Below, one piece after another: positions 51,745-63,099 of a DNA stretch of 64,000 bases (its first letter is position 1; every line of letters starts with the position of its first letter). Position numbers and translations under genes: made by a program. Source of the DNA: Phycomyces blakesleeanus NRRL 1555(-) (Eukaryota; Mucoromycota; Mucoromycetes; Mucorales; Phycomycetaceae); contig NW_017265141.1 of NCBI RefSeq assembly GCF_001638985.1, positions 489,001 through 553,000 on the forward strand. The letters run 5' to 3'. The notes under the pieces were generated by a model that was not told the DNA's origin, searched no databases, and worked only from the letters and a program-made list of their open reading frames with translations.

Positions 51745-52003
51745 TTATACACAATACAGTACACAGTATATTGTACACAATACACTTTACACAATACACT
51801 TTACCTAATACACTTTACACAATACACAATACACAGTATGCAATTTACAATATATAGTATTAGTACAAATTACACAGTACACAGTACACAGTACACAGTA
51901 CACAGCACACAGCACACAGTACACAGTACACAGTACACAGTACACAGTACACAGCACACAGCACACAGTACACAGTACACAGTACACAGTACACAGTACA
52001 CAA
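51745..52003. repeat. 7-bp minisatellite, unit TACACAG
   Basis: The core 51871-52003 holds about 19 copies of TACACAG with a GCACACA-type variant occurring as two adjacent pairs. A degenerate flank with TACACTT/TACACAA units runs back to about 51745. Because 7 is not a multiple of 3 and no unit phase makes a stop, both strands show long false frames. Confidence 0.95.
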
Positions 52004-54109
52004 TACACCGTATAAAAAAACCATATACAAATACATGTTTCTGTGTATGTGTACGTGTACGTGTGTGTGGTTATATATTCCAAACAAGGAACAAGGTTGG
52101 ACTCTAGGAATTCTTCTCTTTACACATGTACTTACTACATGTTCAATTGCTGTTAGCTTCTATAGCCCTGATCTAGTTTAGTTTCTCCGGTTTCTTTAGG
52201 AGAAAAACCAAGATACTGCAGTAGTCTCAAGCTATATATACAAGCAGATGTATTAAAAGTATCAATTGCGATTCTCGGAAGATATTTTCAATAAAGGGAA
52301 GGAAGAAATGAACAGAGAGAAAGTCCGCCAAAAAAGCTATGTATGCAATCAAGCTTATATCGATCAAAATATTGCATTGATAATGAGCACAAATAAAAGG
52401 TTTTATTTATTTATACATATATCTATTAAATTTTTATCTATTACTCTTTTTTCCCTAAAAATGTAAGCCTATAATACATAGATAACAATACTAGTAGTGC
52501 ATCATACTTTGATAGGTCACTGGACTTAGAACTAACATTTATTCAGATCAGAGTGACAAGAAGTCCAGAAACTATATAGGAATTAAGGTTATATCTATTT
52601 GAGTGCTATTCTTTACAAGGTTCCATCTCCTTTTTTTCTTTTTTTTCGCACACACGAGGTCTTTATGCTCTGCAACTGTCTTGGGATATCTTAAAGACAA
52701 GAACGTTTTTTATCGGACAGTGGTACTATAGAATATAGAGAATATATTGTGCCTGAAGTAAGGTTACGTTGATATGGTACATATACTAATTTTACTGCAA
52801 TATTATTAAGCATTATAAATGCATCGAGTTGTGGTAGTGGTTTCATTTATTTATTTTTTATTTTTTATTTTAGCAATACAGAGCCAAAGTAGGTTTTTTC
52901 CGCCAATAAAAATCAAACGGCTTAGCTGCCGTGTACCAAGACTGGCTGAGGGTAAATCTGGGTGACAGAAAGAAAAAGAAAAAGGTGCTGGTTCGGGTAA
53001 TCCAAATGAAGCAAAAAAAAACTTAGTACGAGTAGAGATATGTAATTAAAGAGAAGCTAAAAGGGAACAAGCTTACGGAAATAGCGCTGTTTTTGGAGAA
53101 GTAGTAGTAATGGAAGGAAGAAAAGAATGGGGTGAGTCTAGAAAGTCCTTTTGATTTTGTTTTTGTTTTTGTTTTTGTGGCATGAGATGTATGATGAATA
53201 ATTAGGTCTTGGAAAAGAAACTATTATTGAATTTATTTTATCTCTTTTTATTTTCCACAACTACAACGCGAGTAACCTGTAAACAAGGGCTTGATAGAAT
53301 ATGTAATAAATCAAGGTACAAGTTGACTGCTGTTTTTCCTTTTATTTTTTGAAGACTCAAGTTGCTTTCTTGGTAAATAAATAAGGCCAATCATTGAAGT
53401 CCTAAAGTTGTTTATTATGTGTATGTATGTACATGTATTCGGGTTTATTTAACAAAATTATTCCAAAAATATTCATGATTTTGGAGCTGTAGCTGAAGTT
53501 GTAGTTAAAGCTGTAGCTGCTATTGATATATAATGGTAACCAGGTGCTGTTTCCAGACGTCCAAATTTTCAGGCATTTTAATATACTTTAATACAGTATA
53601 TCAATCAATTTGATTTTAATTTTATTAAGTATATATAATTTAAACCATTCAGTTATTAATACTTGTCTCAATGGAGGAACAGTTGAATATTTACTATTAT
53701 GATACTTTGTATCTCTTTCTCTTGTTTTGTTCCTATTTGTGTGCGTGTGCGCGTGCGTGTTTGCTTGATAATCAAAGTTATTCTAATAGGGTGCGTTATT
53801 TACCCAATAACTGATACAGTATACTTGAAATAAAATACAAATATGTAATTAATATTTCATTCATTTTCAAACAAGTCTGATACAAAGCAAAACAAATGAC
53901 AGAAGATTAATAAAAAGAGGCCTGCCCATATATCTATAATACGAAGATTAGTATTATTTTCATAGATAAATAGATAAAAAACAGAGTCCAATAGACCTCT
54001 ATTTTTTTAACTCTTTCTTGGATATATATATCTATATATACATATATCAATTAAAGTAATTTACAATTCACCAAAAACAACATATCTGTGTAGCTATAAA
54101 GAACAAATC

Positions 54110-54200
54110 ATTTCCTTTAGATATTATATATATACATATATATATTTATATATTTATACGCGTATATATATATATTGTGTATGCATATATGTATGTATGT
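54110..54200. repeat. TA-rich microsatellite upstream of ITPA
   Basis: Successive ATATAT/TATATA and TATG arrays lie between about 54125 and 54205, 230 bp above the ITPA start. Confidence 0.8.
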
Positions 54201-54431
54201 AACTAATTAATGAAACAAAAATCAAATCTAGACCCAAACGCCTTTAATAAGAATAATGAAAGTATACACCTTTACACTTAAGTCTCTTAAGATAAAGAGA
54301 TAAGCCGCGTACTGTGACGCAATAAGCAAATCGGGACTTTAACGATGAAATATAGTAACTACGCACACACACAGAGAGAGCAAAAGAGAAAACTATAGAA
54401 TTTTAAGGTTTTTCATAATCGACATTATATA

Positions 54432-55673
54432 ATGGCAGCAAAGGAATTGCGTAATTTAGGTAAAATTATAAGCATGCTATTGAATGTGCTGATTATGATG
54501 GATCCAACTGATTCAAAAACCGAAACCCAATATATATGTCATTTGTCTTTCTTTATCTTTATTTCTAGTATTTGTTTCTGGAAACAAAAACAAGCTCATT
54601 GAAGTCCAGGCCATTCTGGCTGATACTGTGAATGTAGTTTCGCACAAGGTTGATTGTATGTATACATTGTCTTGATAGACAGCCATGAGAAATTAATATT
54701 AATATAGCAAGACATTTATCTGGTATAAAAATAGACTAATAAATAGCCTTTATTTTTATTGCTGTTAACATACGTATATCTAATTATATAAAGTCTAATC
54801 ATTATTCACTCCCTAGTGCCCGAACTTCAAGGGACGTCACAGGATATTGCCAAGGAGAAATGCAAGATGGCAGCAGAAATTGTAAATTATAATTTGTTGA
54901 TATTTCTAATATACATTATACATCTTTATTTATTTCTGGTGTTATTTATGATGTATTCGATTCAACCTTATTAGCTCAATGGACCTTGTATTACTGAAGA
55001 TACAAGCTTGTGCTTCAATGCAATGAAAGGTCTTCCTGGACCATACATGTATGTTTTAAGACTATTCTCATTTATTTGTGTACATGTATACATATATATA
55101 TAATGGGAATAAATGATGTCATTCGACTAACATTGATTTTGTAGTAAATGGTTCTTTGATGCTCTTGGACACGATGGCTTGAATAAGATGCTTGAAGGCT
55201 TTGAAGATAAGTCGGCCTATGCACTCTGTACTATTGGATTTTGCAAGGGTCCTGGGCACGAGCCCATTATATTTGAAGGAAAAACCAATGTAATCATCAT
55301 TGCTGACTCTATTTTATTTGTGTTATTGTTGGTTATTTATTTATTTATTTAGAAAGAAAGAAAAATGTCAAAACAGGATACTCAATACATATTTTTTGTT
55401 TAATAGGGAAAAATTGTGCCACCTCGTGGATCTGGCAAATTCGGGTGGGACGCTATTTTTCAACCAGATGGGTTCGATCAAACGTTAGTTTCATTTTATG
55501 CTTAAAATCGCGAATGTGCACACAGTATAATTAATTAACACTTTATGTGTGTGTGTATGTGTGTGTTTAATAGATACGCTGAACTTTCCAAAGAGATCAA
55601 GAATACCATCTCCCACCGATACAGATCTCTTGAACTTCTCAAGACCCATCTTGCCCAAGAACAGGCTAAATGA
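54432..55673 (+). CDS. HAM1: Inosine triphosphate pyrophosphatase (ITPA/Ham1)
   Basis: Seven exons (54432-54459, 54569-54655, 54817-54881, 54975-55048, 55145-55289, 55407-55483, 55574-55673) give 191 residues, the standard size. The enzyme hydrolyses ITP, dITP and XTP to the monophosphate and pyrophosphate, keeping deaminated purines out of nucleic acids. Signature residues: [13 protein letters not shown] (substrate loop), [18 protein letters not shown] (metal-binding acidic site), GFCKGPG, and [19 protein letters not shown] with the C-terminal [10 protein letters not shown]. Cytosolic, no targeting signal. All junctions keep the frame. Confidence 0.97.
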
Positions 55674-56433
55674 TTGCTAACTATCTAATAATATAATGAT
55701 CGAATGATCGGATGATCGGATGATATGTGTATGTGTATGTGTATATGTATGTGTGAGCCTGGTGATCTTGTTGTAAGTAAGGTTAAAAATAAAAATAAAC
55801 CCACCGAAAATGGATTTTGGATCTAATCCCAAAAGCACAAGTTGAAATCAAACCTCTTTACGCCTTTCCTTGTTATTTATACTAAAAATTAATAGATCTG
55901 GAACAGAATCGTCATGAAGCTTAGGCCAACCATGCATACATACATATATAGGTTTCCTATTTATTGTGAAATAATTACTATTAATGTATTGAAAACTATT
56001 TAATCTACTATGTATGCACAAGTACTTTTCCTTTTTTGCAAATGTCCAAGGCTGTACCCAGTTTTTTTTGTCCGTTGGTTTGATACTTTGATAGTTTAAT
56101 AGATGTCTATTCTCTTGACACGACCACCTTGTGTGTTGTCGCATTATCGTTTTTGGAAATGGTAGTTCAAAGTATCCTTATCTGGTAACATTTCATAGTA
56201 CATGCATTGAAATCCTGCGAGACTTTAAATATACTTTTTTTTTAAAATTATTTCTTGGGTTTTTGGTACTCGTGTGACTATTTAGTTTAGCAAGACGTCC
56301 AACAAGTTTTCTTGGTCTAACCTTCCTATTTATCTTACTACAGTGCAGCTAGTAAAATTTATCCGTTTTGGAAAAAGAATGCCGATTTCAGGGATTGAAT
56401 GCTAAATGTTGAAAAGAAATCACAATACGTTCA
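55674..56433. other. Spacer downstream of ITPA
   Basis: GATCGGAT-type and TGTATG repeats (about 55697-55755), then AT-rich sequence. The minus-strand frame at 55848-56144 has no recognisable features. Confidence 0.5.
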
Positions 56434-56556
56434 ATGGCCCGCTCAAACTTGGAAGCCGAGCAGTACTTTGAAGAATGCTCTGTTCTCCTAAATGAGTCTG
56501 TCAAACTGGCATCTTTTTTGAAATCTTCATCAATGACCTATTGCAAGTGTTACAAG
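56434..56556 (+). CDS. Possible first exon of a decayed or unrecognised gene
   Basis: ATG at 56434 opens a normal-looking helical peptide (MARSNLEAEQYFEECSVLLN and onward) of about 41 codons, after which the frame becomes low-complexity. Candidate donors GTGTTA and GTATCC follow; no downstream exon could be joined in frame. It may belong with the fragments at 57607-57970 and 58172-58432. Confidence 0.3.
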
Positions 56557-57606
56557 TATCCTCTAGATAAAGCTTTCATATTTATTTTAAAGAATATATT
56601 TTTGTTGTTGATTGTGCTGTTGCTCTTTCTGTTTGTTTGGTTTTTTCTTTATTTTTTTATGCTACCATACAGCAAAGAATTATACATTTGTTTATACGTT
56701 ACTCCATTTCAGCAATGAGCAAACCTGATCTGTGCAATCCAAACATATATACATTACTAGTCGATAGCTTGTTCATAAACATATGCATGTGCAACTCTAT
56801 TTCTTTCTCTTTAAAAGGTTTTTTCGCTGTGTAGATATTGTAAAGTGCTTACAAGAAAATTTAAACAATTGGTGTCAAGAAGTATTTCCGGACTTTTAAC
56901 TTCAGGTTTAACTTTCTTGGTGTATCTATACAAAGTAATAATTTTTTGCAGCCACTACCATAAGTACCGCTGCTATCTCCACTACTGTTGCTGTAGCCCC
57001 CCCGTTACTGATACTAATGCTGCTACAGCTACCGTGGCTACATTTTGGTCATGTATCATTTATCATCATTTGCAGAAAATGCTGCATTCACAATTTTTTC
57101 AAAACTACGCAAGTCACTGTTTTGAGACTTGCATCCCCCACAAAAAAAAAGTATCATAAATTATAGAAAAAAGGTACTTCTTCTTTGGTGTTACTATTGC
57201 CAAACATCTCTAAGGTTTTGCTTTTTGTACAATGCATTACTGCTTCACCTAATTAAAAAAAGGGCAAGAAACTTCAAGTAAAATCACATTCCACCCTTTA
57301 ATCCTTCATCTTTCTTATATATATATATATCTTATAACAGATTGTCCCACATTCAAGCATTATAATAAAGCAACCCGATATTTATGTGCACCTCCTACAT
57401 AACTCTCTAAAATGCCAGTCGAGTATAGTAATAAGCTATTGATTTTCTATTTTTGTTCATTATTTTTCATTTAGACCTCTGTATTTAAACCACCTTTACC
57501 TATTACATTTCAAATTTATATACATGTAGAAATAAATAAAGATTAAGCCACATTGATGATTTAATAAAAAGTATATAAATAAATAAATAAACAATTCAAA
57601 TTTCAG

Positions 57607-57970
57607 TTACGCAAGGCTATTCTGACTTTAAATATTGACAATTACGTCTACTTTTATATTGTCTGAAATGTAATTGCTACAGATGTTTCTTTTGAAAGTA
57701 AAATCAAAGAAGGAAAGTCTTTGGGCATCTACATTTCATCAGCTGTAGAATTGGATTTAGATTCAATTCCTTAATATACTTTGAATCATTGTAACTATCA
57801 CTCTGGGAACAAACTCATGGTCTTTCTTTTATGCGTTAATGAAGAAACAGCTGAAAGACTATAATTGATGATTCTAATCTACAAGGCAGATTTCATCATT
57901 AACAAGCGCATTATCAAGAATTACTTTTATCACTATGAAACACCTTTAGTGGTAGCATATCTATGTTGTT
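57607..57970 (+). pseudogene. Decayed coding frame with three internal stops
   Basis: After a good acceptor (TTTCAG to 57606) one frame reads with coding-like composition for about 120 codons, interrupted by TGA (57664-57666), TAA (57772-57774) and TAA (near 57862). Stretches such as VSFESKIKEGKSLGIYISSA look like real protein. All three stops can come from CGA or CAA by C-to-T change. The family is not recognised. Confidence 0.4.
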
Positions 57971-58090
57971 TCTTTTTTTTTTACAAAGAAAAGAAAAAAA
58001 CCGTAGTACTGTACGAGCTCCATCTTGCTTAAAATTAGAGTATTTTCCAAGCTAAAAAATGCTCCCCCCTTTTTTTAATACACGCTTCAG

Positions 58091-58104
58091 GTACGCTTGA
58101 GAAA
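58091..58104. repeat. 14-bp match to the MITE terminal repeat
   Basis: GTACGCTTGAGAAA is identical to 28746-28759, the right terminus of the 160-bp element. The remainder of the element is not present. Confidence 0.5.
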
Positions 58105-58171
58105 TCAATATTCTAATCGGTGATAAAACAAAGCAAGTATAATAACCCATTTTTTTTATTTTTCTTATTAG

Positions 58172-58432
58172 ACAAGGACCGGCTTACATCTCGAGCCTGA
58201 GGTTCTCCCAGAAGGACAGGAGGACCATGTATATAATTTGTGGCTAGAGAGAGAGCAAGAGAGAACTATTGACCTTGACACCAAATTTGGTGATAAGGTT
58301 AAGCATCTTCCAGAAAGCACTAAACCTTCATTAGATGACAAAGTTAAACAAACAAGCATAGGCCTATACGACAATCAAGATGACCTCATTTTCACTCGAT
58401 ATATCTCTTCCAGAAAATCGCGGAAGTTATAA
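58172..58432 (+). CDS. Possible terminal exon, unknown protein
   Basis: After a TTATTAG acceptor, 86 codons of charged, plausible coding sequence end at TAA (58430-58432). It is rich in Glu, Asp and Lys (LPEGQEDHVYNLWLEREQER is typical) and ends in a basic SRKSRKL. No family recognised. It may be the 3' end of the broken gene upstream or a relic. Confidence 0.35.
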   Translation, partial: TRTGLHLEPEVLPEGQEDHVYNLWLEREQERTIDLDTKFGDKVKHLPESTKPSLDDKVKQTSIGLYDNQDDLIFTRYISSRKSRKL

Positions 58433-58639
58433 AGTCAGAAGACAACAGAGATGGCAAAGCTAGAACGAGATAAAATTGGATGGGATGAAATGGGATGGGA
58501 CGAGAAGGGAGAAGTGTACCGCTCCTTTCTATAAGTAATATTATATTTGGGGAATATTTTTTCTGTAAGAAGAAAAAATACTATGTTACCTGTATTCAAT
58601 ATTACGCAAGCTAGAGTGAAGTGGCATATGTATATATCA

Positions 58640-58836
58640 TCATCATATACTCGCTTTTACAACGAACATGGCAATTATTTCACCCCTCTTCCCAGAAAAA
58701 AATTCTTTGTACACACTGCAATGATACCTCTATCTTGACTTATGAAAGTCTATCAGATTCAGGGAATTCAACACATCCTTTACGAGAATGGATTTCAGAT
58801 CGAGTATTTGAAAACGATAGCAATATATCAATATAG
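58640..58836 (+). pseudogene. Fragment resembling a BED-type zinc finger
   Basis: A frame without an obvious start contains W-x2-F, then C-x2-C (LCTHCNDTS), then STHPLREWI, a spacing that recalls BED fingers of hAT transposases, though the second His is missing. It ends at a stop at 58834-58836. Tentative. Confidence 0.2.
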
Positions 58837-61420
58837 TATTGACTGAACTTGACATCCATAGCCAATGGTTATTAATCATGTATCAGTATAAAATACTAAA
58901 TCTGCATTTTTTTTTTTAAAAAAAAAGAAAATATGTAGGAAATTTAGATAAAACAGGGCAACAGGGTGTGAATACTAGTTATTGTGGAACAGATATAGTC
59001 TTACTAATGAACTACTTTCGATGATGATGATGATAAAACAAAACAAAACAAAACAAAACAAACCGCCCCCCCCCCCCCCCCCCCCCCTTGCAACAACAAC
59101 ATCAATAACAGCAACCACAAAAGCTTAATCAATATCTCTAACTTGCTTTGTATCTTGCTACAGGCACTTTGTCAGACGGAATGATGTGTCTGTGTCCGAA
59201 GAATACTACATTTTATTACATTTTTTTTGTATGCTTTTTGTGCAGCCTTTTCTTCTTCTTCTAGTAGCATTCGAACTGCGTTTGGTAAGGGAGTCATTGG
59301 CTCTCTTTATATCGGAGTATAATTTAATATGTAAAAGAGAATGTATTGAGTGTCGGAGATATAAATATATAAATATTTTGTCGCAAAAAGTTGGTGTGAA
59401 ACTATTGTGTACTTGTGTGTGTGGTAAAAAAAAGGAAGCATCTTCAAGCCTCAAGCTCAGTACATTAGTAAAAGAAAAGAATACAATAAAGAAGAAGCCT
59501 TTAATGTACTATAAGAAGAACGAGCTGCTGATGTCTGAGCTGAAATCACCCTTGGTCCTTTTTTTTAAAAAAAAAAAGTATATATAAAATTATAGAATAA
59601 GAGATACCTGCCGGTCCGTACACCGATACAGTTTAAGTTGGAAAGCAGCTCAAAGATGTAGTACTTGCCTAACAGTCTACCTATCTACTGGTTGACAGTA
59701 GACAATAATGCAATCTATTGATTCATACAATGATAACAACAGGAAATAAAGACCCGAAAAAACAAAATAATATAAATGAATATAATAGAACTGTATTGTA
59801 TTGAAATGGATTGGATCGAATTGTTCATCGATTCACAAATAAGCGGTTACCGATTCACATCCTTTTGTCCGCACCTGGCAGGTATTATTGGTGTCCCTGA
59901 AATAAATCTCTATGATAAATAAATATAAAGTGAATCAGTATCCGATTACAACTGAAAGGTGGTCTAGCCAAAACCGATGGTTCTTAGCCCAAGGCTATGG
60001 AGTATACTTTTCGGCCATTTTATTTTCTCAAAAAAAAAATCGATATCGATCCCTTTGCTCCTACAGATACTGATACAGCTACTTGTATATAACCGAAACG
60101 CATGTTTTTTTTATATTAGTAAGCTACAATACACTATATTAACTATATTGATAACACAAAACCAAATATCCGTATCTGTGCGCAAGAGGTATTAGAATTT
60201 GTTATCCAAAGAAGTACTATCAATATAACACAGCATTAATGCTTATTTTTTGGCTACTATTGTTATTAAGAAAAAGGAAAGTAAATGTATTTGGTGTATG
60301 AAGTCTAGGATTTAAATATTTAACTACATACCTATATACCTACACACCTACACATTCTACACACACACACAAAAATGTATATATATATATATAAAGTATA
60401 TAATATAATATACTGCGCAATATTCAAGAATATTGGATGATTCTACACATGATATTTTTGTGTGTTTGTTATTAATTATTGTTGTTTTGGATATCCTTAA
60501 GGAGTTCAATTCCCTTGAACTTGTTATTTTTTATTTCTGCTTTGTATTTTTACGATACATTTTTATGATTTTTTTTTTGTATATTTAAAGTACAAAAATA
60601 CAAAATTTATATTAATTATTTCTAAAATACTATACATTTCACATACACACACACACTTTCTCTCTCTCTCTCTCTATTTGTGGGTAAATATGTGAAAAAA
60701 TATAAAAGTATATAATAGTAAGCTGTGCTCAAGTTTCTTTCTATATTTATTTATTTAGATTTTTATGGTCAATGGACTCCAAGTCAAAGGGCCTTTCTTA
60801 TATTTGTAGAGCTCGCACGATCGGCATTGTCTTTAATTTGGTGTACAAAATTTAAATAGGAAAGTGATATTGTTGTAAACTAGAGGCACATGTACAACCT
60901 ACGTGATCATAGTTCAAAGATAAAGCACTTTTTATTTTATTATAATATAATATAATATAATATAATATAATAGTAAAATGATAATTTTTCTTAAAAAAAT
61001 AGCAACAGAATAATCAAATACATAGACGTGTGTTTGTGTGAGATAAAGGTAAAATAGAAATAAATTGGCATATTTTGTGATTAATTTTCATAATATTTGT
61101 TTGTTTGTATGTTTGTTTTTGGTGTGAGCTTGGTGTGTGTGTGTTTGTGCATATTCTTACTGTTTGTTAGTCGGGTTCATAAAAGAAGGTAATAAAGAAG
61201 GCGAAGAAGTAGTAGAAGAAGTATAAAAAGAAATAGTAGAAGAAACGATAATGATGATAATGATAGCGATAGCAATGGTGATGGTGATGGTAATGTTACT
61301 AAAGAAATATATAGAGAGAGAGAATAAAAAGAAATAGCATATCCGCGGAAGCTTAACGATCACATACGTAAGAGAAAAGAGAGAGAAAAGATAAAAAGAA
61401 AGAATAAAAAAGAGAGAAAG
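58837..61420. other. Spacer upstream of the zinc-finger gene 3' end
   Basis: No gene recognised. It contains T11A9 (58907-58926), AAAAC array plus 22-C run (59036-59087), T8A11 (59559-59577), a TATAA pentamer array (about 60940-60972) and TG/CA runs. Frames at 59186-59587 and 59977-60195 are low-complexity. Confidence 0.5.
59036..59087. repeat. AAAAC array followed by a 22-nt C homopolymer
   Basis: Five AAAAC units run into CCG and then 22 C residues (59066-59087), the longest G/C run in an otherwise AT-rich window. Confidence 0.9.
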
Positions 61421-63099
61421 TTAATGAAAAAGGTATTGAGATAGTGACTCGGAGGAAGGCGGCCCATGAGATGGCTGAGACAAGGGAGATAGCGAAAAAG
61501 TAGGCGAGTTTTGAGGAGAGATCGTAGTGCTGCATTGACTAGAAGGAGGCGATAGAAGGTATTGATATTGAGGCTGTTCCTCTGGAATAATTGAAGGCTT
61601 GCGCTTAATTAATTGGCCTTTGTTGTAGTTTTCTGGCAGGGCCTGAAAGTATCCTTTGGGTCCATGTGTGGTTCTGATATGACGGGCCAAGAAACGCTTT
61701 TTGGTGTAGCTAAAACAAAAACAAAAATAAAATAGAGGCAGAGATAATAACAATATAATTATTAGGATTATAATTATAATTATAATTATGGTTATGGTTA
61801 TGATTATGATTATGATATATAAATATTTTCTGGTTACTAACCTTTTTTCGCAATGTTTTGTTTGACACTTGTACGGGCGGTTACCAGTGTGTATTCGCCT
61901 ATAGTAATTAAAATCGTAATAATAATGATTGTATATATATATATATATATATATATTAGCAAAGATAAAGTAACAATTTATATATAATATATGACACTCC
62001 CGGGGCCAGAATTGATTATTACTATTAGTTATATATATTGGGTAATACAGTGCTGTGAACCCAAAATATATGTATATAATTCCGCCAGTTCTTTATATAT
62101 ATTTGTTGTTGTTATGGTTTCTTTTGTGTTTTTGTGTACACAAGTACACAAGTACATATATATATATATGTCTATTTATGTGTCTGTTTATGAGACTTGC
62201 CTATGACGTGCCAAGGCACTGCTGTCACTAAACCGTTTCTCGCAGCCATCGAATTCACACGCGTGCGGGCGTTCCCCGGAGTGTGTCCGTAGATGAACAG
62301 TAAGGGCAGATCTCTAATAAACAATAATTAGTTATCTATTTAATTATCCTTAAATCTATTTTTTTATTGTAGGTTATTTTGCTACTGTATTATATTAAAC
62401 TATTTGCTGAGCAAAGCCATCTAGTATAATATAATACAATACAATACAACACAATATAAAAGAAATGAATTTGCTTTTTTGCTTTTTTTTTCTTTTCCTT
62501 TTTCCTTTTCTTCTTTTTCTTCTTTTTGTCTCTTTTTGGGTTATAGCTTTGTACCTGTATAAACCGCTTTTCGCAAGACTGGACGTTGCAAGCAAAGGGC
62601 CTAAATAATAGTTAAAATTTTAATAATAATATATAAATAAATATTGATTTTGAAGAAATAAAACAGAGATCATTATTCATTATTCACTATCAGCCAAAAC
62701 GTCTGCCTTTGGATATACACACACACACACATATATATATATATATCTTTTTTTTTCTTTGATTTTGATTTTGATTTTGATTTTGCTTCTTCTCCCCCAC
62801 AATAAAAGAAAAGTGGTACATAAAATTATATGTATTCAACAAAAAAGAATAAATTGATATTATATCTATCTGTATTTTTCATACCTGTCATTTGTATGGG
62901 TGCGGTGATGACGGACAATATCAGATGGGCGAGCTACAGTTATAAGAAAACATATATATATATATATCGTTAGTCTTTTATATCGAATTTGTGGTAGCTG
63001 ATCGTCGTTACCAAAGGATTTCTCGCAACCTGGCCAATCGCATGGATAGCGTAGTTTTGCACTGGACTTTTCGCTGTGAATAAGTTCGATGATATCCAT
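61421..63099 (-). CDS. C2H2 zinc-finger transcription factor, four fingers
   Basis: Six exons (63012-63099, 62885-62933, 62555-62600, 62201-62313, 61842-61898, 61421-61709) give 213 residues. Four tandem C-x4-C...H-x3/4-H fingers occupy residues about 25-145: CDWPGC...HHRTH, CNVQSC...HLRTH, CEFDGC...HRRIH and CQTKHC...HIRTTH, with TGE/TGN-type linkers. The C-x4-C spacing is typical of fungal and GLI/ZIC/Zap1-type fingers that bind DNA. The tail is Ser/Pro/Gln-rich, possibly regulatory. Introns cut through or between fingers. The intron 61899-62200 has a GC donor (TAG|GCAAGT). The target is unknown. Confidence 0.88.

Larger units (their letters stand above)
36337..54431. other. 18 kb AT-rich gene desert
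   Basis: No intact gene. Composition is strongly AT- and TpA-rich and frames are short. Islands of higher GC hold decayed coding frames (42.66-43.4 kb; about 45.2-45.48 kb) and other non-coding-looking sequence (about 41.16-41.35, 45.95-46.4, 46.9-47.1 kb). Separate entries cover hairpins and the minisatellite. It resembles a graveyard of old transposable elements; a heterochromatic or pericentromeric role is possible but not shown. Confidence 0.6.

Noticed and set aside
51700..52107. 135-residue repeat protein, and CRISPR-like array
   Set aside because: Artefact of the 7-bp minisatellite: no unique spacers, eukaryotic sequence, all frames open.
59186..59587. 133-codon plus-strand frame
   Set aside because: Low-complexity, crosses a T8A11 tract, no splice context or recognisable motif.
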